Assembly (NCBI GenBank): GCA_016183985.1
Contig: JACPDN010000007.1
Coordinates: forward strand, 110,645-174,644
Direction: 5' to 3'
DNA length: 64,000 bases
DNA from: Pseudomonadota bacterium
GTDB taxonomy: Bacteria; Pseudomonadota; Alphaproteobacteria; Dongiales; Dongiaceae
In this document: one piece after another, positions 8,094 to 16,758 of the stretch
How positions within the stretch are numbered: the first letter of the stretch is position 1
Layout: each line of letters begins with the position of its first letter
Translations under genes and position numbers: made by a program
Notes under the pieces: model-generated
What the model was told of the DNA's origin: nothing
The model's database searches: none
Seen by the model: the letters and a program-made list of their open reading frames with translations, nothing else

Positions 8094-9722
8094 TCAAGCC
8101 TTGCGCAGCGCTTCCACGTAAGGCGCATCGGCGCGCACTTCGATAATGGTCGGGCACTTGCCGCTGGCAGCCTGCTGCAAGGCAGTCGTCAAGCTAGCGA
8201 CACTGTCGGGCCGCACCGCTTCGCAGCCGAACCCCTTGGCGATGGTGAGGAAATCGGGCGTATAGATATCGACGCCGATCGGATGGATCTGGCGGTCGAT
8301 CATATAGGTCTTGATCTCGCCATAGCCGTCATTGTTCCACAGCAGGATGACCAGCGGCACGCCCGCCTCGACCGCCGAGGCCAACTCGCCGATGGTGAAT
8401 TGCAGGCCGCCATCGCCGATCAGGACGACAACCGGGCGTCCCGGTGCCGCAAGCTTGGCGCCGATGCCCGCAGGAAGACCGTAACCCAGCGTGCCGTAAC
8501 CCGTGCTGGAATTGAAATAGGCGCGTGGAGTCGGCGCCTCGTAACACTGATTCATGGCATAGACCGGCTCGGTGGAATCACCGGCGATGATGACGTCGGG
8601 AAGCGCGTCCAGCACAATCTTGCCAAGGCGCTGGTGCAGACTCACCGCCGGCCACCAATGCTTGGGCGTTGCGGCACGCACCGCCGCCGCACGCTTTGCC
8701 CCGGCACTGTCCGCGCTGGCCAGGGCCTTTTCCGGCACATCGAGCGCGGCGTTGAGGGCCGTCACCGCAAGGCCCGCATCTGCCAGAATCGGGAGATGGG
8801 CGGAGACGCCGCGTACCAGCTGTTCTGGATCGATATCGATGCGGATCAGTTTGTCGCGGAAAATAAGCGGCTGCGGATCGGGATACATTTCCGTCTCGCC
8901 GAATTCAGTGCCGATCGCCAGCACCACATCGGCTTCGGCGATCGCCCGGTGCACGCTGGGGAAGGCCATATTCTCGCCGATGCGCAAGGGATGGCCCGGC
9001 GGCAGAATGCCCTTGGCATTGACTGTATTGACGACCGGCGCATCGAGATGCGCCACAAGGCGACGAATGGCGGGGGCCGCATCGGCGGCGCCACCGCCCA
9101 GGACCACGAGCGGTGCCTTGGCGGCACGTAGCCATGTGGCCGCTTGGGCGATATCGGCCGGCTGTGGCGCCGGTCGCTTGGGCAGCACGCGTTTTGCCAC
9201 GATCTTGGGATCGGCGGGCATGGCGATGACGTCGATTGGAATCTCGATATGGACGGGGCGCGGCCGGGCACCGTTGAAGATGGCGAAGGCGCGCGCAAGA
9301 ACCTGCGGCAATTGCTCAGGCGAGAGCAGCGTGTGGCTGAACGCAGCGACGCCCGCCACGACATTGCGCTGCGACGGCAATTCATGAAGCCGGCCGTCAC
9401 CCATGCCCAGTTGTTCGGTGCGATTGACCGCCGAGATCACCAGCATGGGGACGGAATCGGCATAGGCCTGGCCCATGGCGGTGAGGATGTTGGTCATGCC
9501 CGGCCCGGTGACGATGAAGCAGACACCTGGCTTGCCGCTCACCCGCGCATAGCCGTCGGCCATGAAACCGGCACCTTGCTCATGCCGCGGTGTGATATGC
9601 CGGATCTTGGTTGAGGGAAGGCCACGATAAAGCTCGACCGTATGCACGCCCGGAATGCCGAACACCATCTCGACGCCGTAAGCCTCAAGAAGATGCACGA
9701 GGAGTTCGCCACAAGTCGCCAT
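8094..9722 (-). CDS. ThDP-dependent decarboxylase, AruI-like (5-guanidino-2-oxopentanoate decarboxylase)
   Basis: 542 residues. Start ATG at 9722 has GGAAGAG upstream; the frame continues to 9815 without support. It has the three-domain acetolactate synthase/benzoylformate decarboxylase layout: N-terminal PYR domain with the cofactor-activating glutamate in RHEQGAGFMADG (E48), a central Rossmann-like domain, and a C-terminal PP domain with IGDGGLQF near 430 followed by WNN. The N-terminal stretches FGIPGVHTVELYRGLP and RTEQLGMGDGRLHELPSQ resemble AruI, which decarboxylates 2-ketoarginine in the arginine transaminase pathway. It lies 104 bases downstream of an AraC regulator on the same strand. 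A different 2-oxo acid substrate is possible. Confidence 0.8.
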   Translation of the reverse strand: MATCGELLVHLLEAYGVEMVFGIPGVHTVELYRGLPSTKIRHITPRHEQGAGFMADGYARVSGKPGVCFIVTGPGMTNILTAMGQAYADSVPMLVISAVNRTEQLGMGDGRLHELPSQRNVVAGVAAFSHTLLSPEQLPQVLARAFAIFNGARPRPVHIEIPIDVIAMPADPKIVAKRVLPKRPAPQPADIAQAATWLRAAKAPLVVLGGGAADAAPAIRRLVAHLDAPVVNTVNAKGILPPGHPLRIGENMAFPSVHRAIAEADVVLAIGTEFGETEMYPDPQPLIFRDKLIRIDIDPEQLVRGVSAHLPILADAGLAVTALNAALDVPEKALASADSAGAKRAAAVRAATPKHWWPAVSLHQRLGKIVLDALPDVIIAGDSTEPVYAMNQCYEAPTPRAYFNSSTGYGTLGYGLPAGIGAKLAAPGRPVVVLIGDGGLQFTIGELASAVEAGVPLVILLWNNDGYGEIKTYMIDRQIHPIGVDIYTPDFLTIAKGFGCEAVRPDSVASLTTALQQAASGKCPTIIEVRADAPYVEALRKA

Positions 9723-9826
9723 GAAATCTCTTCCAATCGTCAAACAATTAGAGCCGGAAACGGCCCCAAAACTCCGCGCAACATAGCGAGCGGAGTGACG
9801 GCTGGTAAGGCCCAATAACGGGCGGA

Positions 9827-10876
9827 TCAGTGACGCGAAATTGTCTGACGATAGCTGCGGGGACTAACGCCCGCCCAGCGCGTGAAAGCGCGGGTGAAGG
9901 CCGACAGCTCGGAATAGCCGAGCAGCAGCGCAATTTCGCTCAAAGGCAATTGGCTTTGCTGCAGGTAATGCCGCGAAAGGTCAAAACGGGTCGCTTCAAC
10001 GGCATCCCTGAACCCCATTCCGGCATCGTTCAGGGCGCGCTGAATGGCGTTGGGAGAGAGACGCAAAGCATGCGCCACCTGTTCCAAGGTCGGCGCACCA
10101 TCGGCGAGGCGCAGGCGCACGGCACCACGCACGCGGTCGACCAGGCTTTCCGGCCGTTCCCGCGAGCCCAGCGATTCCAGGCAGGATTGCATCATGGCCA
10201 AGAGCTTCGGATCGCGCCCCGGCATCGGCCGCTTGAGCAAGCCGGCATCAAAGACGATGGCATTGGTGGCGCAGCCGAAGAAGACCGGCGACCCGAAAGC
10301 CATTTCATGCTGGCGCCATTCTGCCGGCCGCGGATGCTCGAACTGGATCTCATCCGGCGCCCAATGTCGGCCGCAGCACTCGCGGATGATGTTGGTGAAC
10401 TGGCCGAGCGACAATTCCGCATCCTGGCGCCGCGCGATGATCGAGGGCGAGAGAATCTGGTATTCGAGGCGCATGCGCCCCACCCCGTCGGGTTTCAGCG
10501 CCATGACAGAGGAGCTCTGCTGGTATCGGAAGAGCCCGACGAGATTTTCCAAGGCACTGCCCAAGGTCGGCGAGGAGAGTGAGGCATAGCCCCACATACC
10601 CAGATCGCGCGGGCTGAACTGCTGTCCGAACCACAGGCCGAAATTGTCATGTCGCGTCTGGCGCGCAGATTCCTCAAACAGGGCACAATAGGCGGAAAGG
10701 CGCAGCTGCAAGGCAGGAGCCACGGTCATTTCGGGTGCCACGCCGCAATTGCCGAAAATGGAATCGACATCGCCGCCTTGGCGCTCGATGAAATTGACGA
10801 GGCCCGAGGCCGCCGCCGACAGAACGATCGGCGCCGCATCATTTTGAGAAATGGGTCGACCGCTTGGATGGATCAT
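9827..10876 (-). CDS. AraC family transcriptional regulator (paralogue 1)
   Basis: 349 residues from ATG at 10876; an earlier ATG at 10909 is possible. Residues 1-210 form an arabinose-binding-like sensor domain of the OruR/ArgR type, and the last 100 residues carry the two-helix-turn-helix AraC DNA-binding domain, ending EIALLLGYSELSAFTRAFTRW. It is closely related along its whole length to the regulator at 20333-21385 (shared GGDVDSIFGN, DLGMWGYA, LEYQI, RRQDAELSLG, EHPRP). Divergent from the diol dehydratase operon, with a pair of GTCAA direct repeats 21 bp apart between them. The likely role is ligand-dependent activation of dehydratase, transport and microcompartment genes. Confidence 0.9.
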   Translation of the reverse strand: MIHPSGRPISQNDAAPIVLSAAASGLVNFIERQGGDVDSIFGNCGVAPEMTVAPALQLRLSAYCALFEESARQTRHDNFGLWFGQQFSPRDLGMWGYASLSSPTLGSALENLVGLFRYQQSSSVMALKPDGVGRMRLEYQILSPSIIARRQDAELSLGQFTNIIRECCGRHWAPDEIQFEHPRPAEWRQHEMAFGSPVFFGCATNAIVFDAGLLKRPMPGRDPKLLAMMQSCLESLGSRERPESLVDRVRGAVRLRLADGAPTLEQVAHALRLSPNAIQRALNDAGMGFRDAVEATRFDLSRHYLQQSQLPLSEIALLLGYSELSAFTRAFTRWAGVSPRSYRQTISRH

Positions 10877-10969
10877 GCGACACCGTCCGCCATGGCCTTG
10901 GAAGATCATCGGAATGGGTCAGGAATGATGGCATGCCCCCGTAGATGCTGCAAGGCAACAAGGCATCTC

Positions 10970-10997
10970 TGTCAAACACATCGCCCTTTCGGTCAAG
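10970..10997. promoter_or_regulatory. AraC-type direct-repeat operator, copy A (diol dehydratase promoter)
   Basis: TGTCAA at 10970 and GGTCAAG at 10991; the TCAA cores are exactly 21 bp apart, as with the half-sites of AraC-family activators. The same arrangement recurs at 15283-15310 and 21491-21518. It lies 89 bases before the dehydratase start in the divergent gap 10877-11086. Confidence 0.6.
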
Positions 10998-11086
10998 CCC
11001 AGCGGGCGTCGACTGATTAATCTGCGGGCAAATTCGCCAAATTCTGCCCCAAAATTGATCGGAGCGGAATTGACCAGGAGACAATC

Positions 11087-13366
11087 ATGAGCGAGCCATC
11101 GCATCAGAGCGCCAATCGCTGGCGCCGTTTCAGCGACTGGGACGAGCGGCCTTTGCGGCTGGATCGGTTCGCGGTCGAAGACCCCGCCAATGGCTTTGCC
11201 GCCTTCAACGGCGCCAAAGATCCGAAACCCGGTCTGGTGATCGCCGACGGCAAAGTAGCCGCGATGGACGGAATTGCCGCCGCCGAGTTCGACATGATCG
11301 ATACCTATATTGCCCGACATCACCTGGACATCGCCTTGGCGGAAACCGCCATGGCGATCCCGTCGACCCAGATCGCCCGCATGCTGGTCGATATCGCCGT
11401 GCCGCGCGCCGAACTCGCCCGTTTGGCGCATGGCCTGACGCCCGCAAAACTCGCCGAAGTCGTGGCACAGCTCTCCTCGATCGAGCTCGCCTTCGCCTTT
11501 TCCAAGATGCGCACACGCAAGACGCCCGGCAATCAGGGCCATGTGACGAATGCGAAGGACGATCCGCTGCAGCTCGCTGCAGATGCGGCTATCGCCGTCG
11601 CCTTCGGCTTCGACGAGGTCGAGACGACGATGCGCGTCGCCCGCAACGCCTGGTCGAATGCACTGGCCTGTGCCGTCGGTGCTGCGGTCGGCCGCTGGGG
11701 CACCCTCTTTCAATGTTCCAGCGAAGAGGCGGAAGAATTGCAGATCGGCATGGCGGGCTTCACCTCCTATGCCGAAACCGTTTCGGTCTATGGCACCGAG
11801 AAGGCCTTTACCGACGGCGACGACACGCCCTGGTCCAAGGCCTTCCTCGCCGCCGCTTATGCCAGCCGCGGCATCAAGATGCGCTGCACCTCGGGTGCCG
11901 CTTCCGAATTGCTGATGGGATTTCATGAATCGAAATCGCTGCTTTATCTCGAGGCGCGATGCCTGTGCCTGCAGCGGGCGATGGGCGTGCAAGGGACGCA
12001 GAATGGCGGCATCGATGGCGCGCCGCTTGCCTCCACCATGCCGGGCGGCGTGCGCGAGCTGCTGGCCGAAAACCTGATCGCGGTCTGGCTCGATCTCGAA
12101 TGCGCGACCGGCAACGACGCGCGGCATTCGGAATCCGAAATCCGCGTCGGTGCCAAGATCCTGCCTTATCTCATTGCCGGATCGGATTTCATCTGTTCCG
12201 GCATGGGCTCGATCCTCGCCTATGACAATTCCTTCAATCCATCCTCCTTCAACGGCGAGGAGATGGAGGATTTCCTGGTCCTGCAGCGTGATTACGAAGC
12301 CGATGGCGGATTGACCTCGGTCGGCGAGACCCGCGCGCTGGAACTGCGCCGGCGCGCCACCGATGCGCTGGGTGCCGTGTTGGAAGAGCTGGGTCTGGGC
12401 CAACCCAGCGAAGCCATGAAGCGCAGTGTCATCGTCGCTTCCGGCTCCAATGAGACGGAAAGCTACCTGCCCCGCGACGTGAGCTTCATCAGCGAGGAAA
12501 TCAAGGCGCGCGGCATCAATGTGCTCGATGTGATCAAAGCATTGACCAAGCGGGGCTATAAGGAGGAGGCGCAGAACCTGCTCAATGTCGTGCGGCTGCG
12601 TGTCTCCGGCGATTATTTGCAGACGGCGGCGGTGGTGCGGCAGGGCCATGTCATCAGCGCGGTCAATGACCCCAATGATTATGGCGGGCCCGGCTCTGGC
12701 TACCGCCTCAATGAACAGCGGCGCAGCGAGTTGGCGGCCATTCGCGATGTACTGACGCGCGAGGAAGTACTGCGTACTGAGGCCACCTATGCCGGTCCGG
12801 AAGCGCGACGCATCCGCTATCACGCGCTGGGCGACGCCAGGGCGACCGGCCCGAAGACCGAGATCGTCATCGGCGTCAGCCCTGCCTTCGGGTTGAAGTT
12901 GTTCCGCACGCTGGCCGGCCATCCCTTGTCCGCGGTTCTCAAAGCACTGAGCGACGGCATCGCCGAAAAAGGCGGCATTCCCCGCATCGTCCGCATGCGG
13001 CACACAGCCGACACGTCTTTCCTGGGCCTCAGCGCCGCGCGCCTCGCCGGCTCCGGCGTCGGGATCGGCCTGCAGGCCAAAGGAACGGCCGTGATTCATC
13101 AAGCCGATCGCCTGCCGCATCACAATCTGGAGCTTTTCTCCAACGCGCCGATCACGACACTCGATCACTATCGCCGCATGGGCGCGAACGCGGCCACCTA
13201 CGCCGCGAGCGAGATGCCGGAGCCGGTCGTGGTGACGAATGACGGCGAGGCCATGGGCGCCCGCTTCCACGCCCAGGTGGCGCTCATCTATGCCATCGAA
13301 ACCTCGCTCACCGAGGACGGCGCCAAGCCCGAAGACATCAAGATCGATTTCCTGGAGACCGCTTAG
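11087..13366 (+). CDS. B12-dependent diol/glycerol dehydratase, fused large and medium subunits
   Basis: 759 residues from ATG at 11087 behind CAGGAG. Residues 1 to about 560 match the large (alpha, PduC) subunit; about 590-759 match the medium (beta, PduD) subunit, so two normally separate chains are one protein. Aligning to my recollection of the Klebsiella enzyme with a constant offset of 9, all key large-subunit residues are present: Q150, H152, E179, E230, Q305, D344, S371 and F383. It removes water from a vicinal diol by a radical mechanism using adenosylcobalamin, giving an aldehyde. No PduD-type N-terminal targeting helix is visible. No reactivating factor (PduGH/DdrAB) is in the window. 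The small-subunit ATG directly abuts the stop. Confidence 0.93.
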   Translation: MSEPSHQSANRWRRFSDWDERPLRLDRFAVEDPANGFAAFNGAKDPKPGLVIADGKVAAMDGIAAAEFDMIDTYIARHHLDIALAETAMAIPSTQIARMLVDIAVPRAELARLAHGLTPAKLAEVVAQLSSIELAFAFSKMRTRKTPGNQGHVTNAKDDPLQLAADAAIAVAFGFDEVETTMRVARNAWSNALACAVGAAVGRWGTLFQCSSEEAEELQIGMAGFTSYAETVSVYGTEKAFTDGDDTPWSKAFLAAAYASRGIKMRCTSGAASELLMGFHESKSLLYLEARCLCLQRAMGVQGTQNGGIDGAPLASTMPGGVRELLAENLIAVWLDLECATGNDARHSESEIRVGAKILPYLIAGSDFICSGMGSILAYDNSFNPSSFNGEEMEDFLVLQRDYEADGGLTSVGETRALELRRRATDALGAVLEELGLGQPSEAMKRSVIVASGSNETESYLPRDVSFISEEIKARGINVLDVIKALTKRGYKEEAQNLLNVVRLRVSGDYLQTAAVVRQGHVISAVNDPNDYGGPGSGYRLNEQRRSELAAIRDVLTREEVLRTEATYAGPEARRIRYHALGDARATGPKTEIVIGVSPAFGLKLFRTLAGHPLSAVLKALSDGIAEKGGIPRIVRMRHTADTSFLGLSAARLAGSGVGIGLQAKGTAVIHQADRLPHHNLELFSNAPITTLDHYRRMGANAATYAASEMPEPVVVTNDGEAMGARFHAQVALIYAIETSLTEDGAKPEDIKIDFLETA

Positions 13367-13792
13367 ATGGCCCGCATCGAGAGTGTTGCCGACTACCCGC
13401 TGGCCGAAAACCGCCCGGACTTGGTCAAGACCGCCCGCGGCAAGGCCCTGCAGGAACTGACCCTGGATGCCGTCATGGCCGGTGAGGTCACGCTGGAGGA
13501 TCTGCGCATCACCCCGCAGGCGCTGCTCGATCAGGCGCGCATCGCAGCCCTGGCCGGGCGTCCAACTCTGGGCCGCAATTTCGAACGCGCAGCCGAACTC
13601 ATCGCCGTGCCGCAGGATTACCTCCTGAAAGTGTATGAATTGCTGCGGCCCGGCCGAGCCAAGACCAAGGCCGATCTCCTCGAAGCAGCAAAGACCTTGC
13701 GCGAGACCTACAGCGCGACAAAAATGGCGGCCTTCGTCGAGGAAGCGGCGGAGGTTTACGAAAAGCGCGGCCTATTCACCTTCAGGTTCTAG
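13367..13792 (+). CDS. Diol/glycerol dehydratase small subunit
   Basis: 141 residues, starting immediately after the TAG of the fused large/medium subunit. The N-terminal block DYPLAENRPDLVKTARGKAL and the later ITPEAL-like LRITPQALLDQARIA, YELLRPGR and FVEEAAEVYEKRGLF are diagnostic of PduE/DhaB small subunits. It completes the hetero-oligomeric dehydratase. It lacks the extra N-terminal targeting tail seen in microcompartment-bound PduE proteins. Its stop codon lies in a triplicated 13-14 base repeat that continues into the ribosome-binding region of the next gene. Confidence 0.93.
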   Translation: MARIESVADYPLAENRPDLVKTARGKALQELTLDAVMAGEVTLEDLRITPQALLDQARIAALAGRPTLGRNFERAAELIAVPQDYLLKVYELLRPGRAKTKADLLEAAKTLRETYSATKMAAFVEEAAEVYEKRGLFTFRF

Positions 13793-13822
13793 CCCCCAGG
13801 TTCTAGCCCCAGGTTCTGACCC
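13783..13822 (+). repeat. Three tandem copies of a 13-14 base unit at a stop/start junction
   Basis: CAGGTTCTAGCCCC occurs at 13783, again at 13797, and as CAGGTTCTGACCC at 13810. The first copy contains the natural stop of the dehydratase small subunit; the last ends one base before the ATG of the hydrolase at 13824. It looks like slippage or tandem duplication of the 3' end, so the hydrolase has only an AGG as ribosome site. Confidence 0.85.
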
Positions 13823-13823
13823 A

Positions 13824-14519
13824 ATGAGTTGGAAGACACGCAACCGCTCCTTCTATTACCAAGGCGCGCCGGAGCCTGGCGATCTCGCCTTCAAGCCTGC
13901 CGAAACGGCGCTGCTGGTGATCGACGTCCAGAATACCTATCTCACGCGTCCCGACCGCGCGTCCTTGGATGCGGCGGATCAAGCCAATTACGACGCCTGG
14001 ACACCTTTTCACGACCGGATGAACAAGATCGTCATCCCACGCACGGCCGATCTGCTCGCTTGGGCGCGCAAACACGGCATCGAATGCCTCTTCGCCCGCA
14101 TTGCCTGCCAGACCCAGGATGGTCGCGACCGATCCTTGAGCCAGAAGATGCCGGGCTGGAACAATCTGCTGCTGCCCAAGGACGAACACGCCTCGCAGAT
14201 CGTGCCGCAGCTCGCGGCGCAAGGCGACGAGATCACGGTGACCAAGACGACAGACAGCGCCCTCACCGGCACCAATCTGCGCCTGATCCTCCATAATCTT
14301 GGCATCAGGAACATCATCTGCACCGGCATCTTCACCGATCAATGTGTCGCTTCGACCGTGCGCAGCCTGGCTGATGAAAGCTTCCAGGTTGTCGTGGTCG
14401 AGGATTGTTGCGCCGCCGGCAGCGATGCACTCCATGAGCAGGAGCTGGCGATCATCAACATGATCTATTGCCATGTGATGCGGGCCGATGAATTGAAAGC
14501 CATGCTGAAACGGCCATGA
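13824..14519 (+). CDS. Isochorismatase-fold cysteine hydrolase (amidohydrolase)
   Basis: 231 residues. The D-K-C catalytic triad of the family is visible: D34 in LLVIDVQNTYL, K141 in VTKTTDSALTGTNL, and C174 in TGIFTDQCVASTV. Members hydrolyse small amides such as N-carbamoylsarcosine, biuret, nicotinamide and ureidoacrylate. ATG at 13824 is taken because the frame 5' of it overlaps the dehydratase small subunit. It overlaps the glutamine amidotransferase gene by ATGA. Placement in a dehydratase/amine-transport operon suggests release of ammonia, CO2 or an acyl group from an amidated amine substrate; the actual substrate is unknown. Confidence 0.9.
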   Translation: MSWKTRNRSFYYQGAPEPGDLAFKPAETALLVIDVQNTYLTRPDRASLDAADQANYDAWTPFHDRMNKIVIPRTADLLAWARKHGIECLFARIACQTQDGRDRSLSQKMPGWNNLLLPKDEHASQIVPQLAAQGDEITVTKTTDSALTGTNLRLILHNLGIRNIICTGIFTDQCVASTVRSLADESFQVVVVEDCCAAGSDALHEQELAIINMIYCHVMRADELKAMLKRP

Positions 14520-15244
14520 AACGAATCCTGATCATCGTCCCCGAACTGGTGGCCCCTCCCGGCATCCTCGGCCAGGCGCTCATCGCACAAGGCGTGCGCT
14601 ACGACGCCGTATTCCCGGTCGCCAAATTCGCCAGCCAAGCACCGATGCAGTATCCGGGCCTGCCCGGCGGGCCCGGCGATTACGCGGGGCTCATCGTCAT
14701 GGGCGGGCCGATGAGCGCCAAGGACGAGCATGCCTTTCCGTTCCTCACAGAAACCATGGCACTGATCCGCGCCTTTGCCGCAACGGACCGCCCGATCCTG
14801 GGGGTGTGCCTGGGTGCCCAGATCATTGCCCATGCCTTCGGCGGCGAGATCTATCGCATGGGCAAGCTGGAATCCGGTTTCTATCAGCTGGATTTGACAC
14901 CGGAAGGCCGTGCCGACCCGCTGCTCCGCGACGTCCCACCTTCGATCACGACCTTCGAAAACCATTACGAGGCGACCCGCAATACGCCGGGTGCCGTGCC
15001 GCTGGTCACCGGTGGTGCCTGCCCCGTCCAGGCCTTCCGCATCGGGGCCAAGACCTATGGCGTGCAGTTTCATGTCGAAGTGACGATCGACATCATCCGT
15101 GATTGGATTCGCGTCTTCGGGAGCGATTTCTGTCGCGATGAGCCAAGACTGCTGACCGATCTCGACCGGCAGTTCGCACTACATTTTCCGGACTACATGC
15201 AGGTCTGCAACACGCTCACGCGGAATTGGCTGGCCTTAACCTGA
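14516..15244 (+). CDS. Class I glutamine amidotransferase-like protein
   Basis: 242 residues with a complete GATase triad: nucleophile C98 in GVCLGAQ, H186 in QFHVEV and E188. It is a stand-alone amidotransferase domain of the GuaA-N/YfeJ type without a synthetase partner. Stand-alone members hydrolyse gamma-glutamyl amides or act on unknown substrates. It is translationally coupled to the isochorismatase-fold hydrolase (ATGA overlap) and is last in the dehydratase operon. A gamma-glutamyl-amine hydrolase function would fit an amine pathway, but no gamma-glutamyl ligase is present in the window, so this is only a suggestion. Confidence 0.85.
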   Translation: MKRILIIVPELVAPPGILGQALIAQGVRYDAVFPVAKFASQAPMQYPGLPGGPGDYAGLIVMGGPMSAKDEHAFPFLTETMALIRAFAATDRPILGVCLGAQIIAHAFGGEIYRMGKLESGFYQLDLTPEGRADPLLRDVPPSITTFENHYEATRNTPGAVPLVTGGACPVQAFRIGAKTYGVQFHVEVTIDIIRDWIRVFGSDFCRDEPRLLTDLDRQFALHFPDYMQVCNTLTRNWLALT

Positions 15245-15282
15245 CCCACCCGCCGGCCCCGGCCCGCGAAGCTTGGCGGGGC

Positions 15283-15310
15283 TGTCAAGATTAACGGCCT
15301 AAATGTCAAG
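15283..15310. promoter_or_regulatory. AraC-type direct-repeat operator, copy C (importer promoter)
   Basis: TGTCAAG at 15283 and TGTCAAG at 15304, cores 21 bp apart, in the 244-base gap between the amidotransferase stop and the substrate-binding protein start, 178 bases upstream of the latter. GCTGTCAAGAT at the first half-site is identical to that at 21489-21499. Nothing else is recognisable in the gap. Confidence 0.6.
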
Positions 15311-15488
15311 ACCGGGTGGTAGGTGCGCCCTATCGTCCTTAACGTGACCGATTTTTAGAACGACTTGCGACAAGCAAGCAGTGAATGCGCGTAGAGCATC
15401 CGCCCCTAAAATCGCGTGCGGGCGGTTCAGCTTGGTCAACAGGGAAGCGGCACCGGGCATAAGCAGCCGGGCCAACGGAGAGGGACAG

Positions 15489-16652
15489 ATGAACAGCTTC
15501 AAGCAGTCGCGTCGCAATTTCATGCAAAATTCGGCCCTGATGGCCGCAGCCTTCGCCACCACCGGTGTTGCGGGTCTCCGCCAAGCTTTTGCCGATCGCT
15601 CCAAGGAACTCAATATCCTGTGTTGGGAGGGCTATAACTCCGCCCAGGTGTTGGACCCGTTCCGCGAATCGAGCGGCGCTACGGTGAAGGCGGAATCGCT
15701 CACCAACGATCCGACCATGATCAACCGCCTGCGCGCGGGAGAAACAAATGTCTGGGATCTCATCAACGTCAACAATCCCTGGGCACGCAAGATCATGTTC
15801 CCGGAAAAGCTCATCCGCCCGCTCGACCGAGCCGCGATGGAGCCTTATTTCGCGAAGATGGCCCCGGACTTCAAGCCGCCCTACAAATGGGCGATGGATG
15901 ACAGCGGCGAGCAGTTGATCGGCATGGCGCAGCGCTATGGCCCCTACAGCTTTGTCGTCAACACCGACAAGGTCAGCCGCGCCACCGCCGAGGATCAAGG
16001 CTGGGATCTGTGGAACGATCCTAAGAACGATAAGAAATATGGCATCCTCGAATCCGACGATTGGAACGTGTTCAACCTGTGTTGCATCGCCGGCTTCGAT
16101 CCCTTCCGCGAACACACCCCGGAAGAAGTCACAAAATTCACCGAGACCGCCAAGCGCGTCTTCAAGGGCGCCAAAGTCGTGGGTGATATCGCCACCATGA
16201 ACCAGGCGCTGGTCTCTGGCGAAATCGACTTCCACATGACCGGCGGCACCTATTCCGCGTCACCCGCCCGCGCCGATGGTGCTGCCAACATCCGCGCCAT
16301 TACCCCGAATAAAGGCCCGATGGAAGGCGGCAAAGGCGGCATTTCGTGGATCGAGATCACCTCGGTGGTCAACAACCCGGATGTCTCGCCGCTCGCCGTG
16401 CAGTTCCTGCAATATGTGCAGGACCCCAAGGTCGCCCACACGGTTGCCTTCGCCGAGGGCACCTTCAACCCAGTAGCCCAGATGGGCAACCCGGAATGCT
16501 TCAGCCTCTTCACCAAGGAAGAGCTGGATGCCATCCAATATGACAGCCTCGAAGAAGAGATGGCGCGCTCGGTCGAATACGACATCGTGCCGGATTACGA
16601 CAAGCTCCTCGACATCATGACGGCCGCGAAGCGCGAAGCTTCGGGCGGCTGA
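15489..16652 (+). CDS. ABC importer substrate-binding protein, PotD-like (polyamine/amine family)
   Basis: 387 residues; ATG at 15489 follows GGAGAGGGA. A twin-arginine signal, QSRRNFMQNSALMAAA, is followed by Ala-rich sequence and a probable cleavage at AFA-D near residue 36. The mature part starts ELNILCWEGYNSAQVLDPF, typical of the spermidine/putrescine (SBP type 1, PotD) family that also binds other amines and amino acid derivatives. Genes for an ATPase, two permeases and an amino-alcohol dehydrogenase follow on the same strand, suggesting an amino alcohol or related amine as ligand (inference). Confidence 0.9.
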   Translation: MNSFKQSRRNFMQNSALMAAAFATTGVAGLRQAFADRSKELNILCWEGYNSAQVLDPFRESSGATVKAESLTNDPTMINRLRAGETNVWDLINVNNPWARKIMFPEKLIRPLDRAAMEPYFAKMAPDFKPPYKWAMDDSGEQLIGMAQRYGPYSFVVNTDKVSRATAEDQGWDLWNDPKNDKKYGILESDDWNVFNLCCIAGFDPFREHTPEEVTKFTETAKRVFKGAKVVGDIATMNQALVSGEIDFHMTGGTYSASPARADGAANIRAITPNKGPMEGGKGGISWIEITSVVNNPDVSPLAVQFLQYVQDPKVAHTVAFAEGTFNPVAQMGNPECFSLFTKEELDAIQYDSLEEEMARSVEYDIVPDYDKLLDIMTAAKREASGG

Positions 16653-16676
16653 TCCAGGCGCGTCCACGTCAGGACA

Positions 16677-16712
16677 AGGATCGCCCGGCGCTGACACCTG
16701 CCGGGCGATCCT
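16677..16712 (+). terminator. Strong intercistronic hairpin between binding protein and ATPase genes
   Basis: A 13-base perfect stem (AGGATCGCCCGGC) with a 10-base loop lies 24 bases after the binding-protein stop. Only a weak T-rich tail (TGTCTTAT) follows, so it is more likely a partial terminator or mRNA 3'-end stabiliser that keeps binding protein levels above those of the membrane components. Confidence 0.7.
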
Positions 16713-16758
16713 GTCTTATAGATCATTCATTGGCATACGATCTGGATACCAAGGGACC

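Noticed and set aside
9739..9746. Single GTCAA near the AruI-like gene as a fourth AraC site
   Set aside because: No partner half-site 21 bp on either side.
11064..11090. CAGGAGAC resembling part of a cobalamin riboswitch B12 box before the dehydratase
   Set aside because: Only eight bases match, there is no aptamer-sized leader, and the sequence is simply the ribosome-binding site.
10919..13270. 783-codon open frame antisense to the diol dehydratase
   Set aside because: It mirrors the codon bias of the plus-strand gene, has Ala/Gly/Arg-rich low-complexity translation with no family resemblance, and the sense strand matches the dehydratase at all active-site residues.
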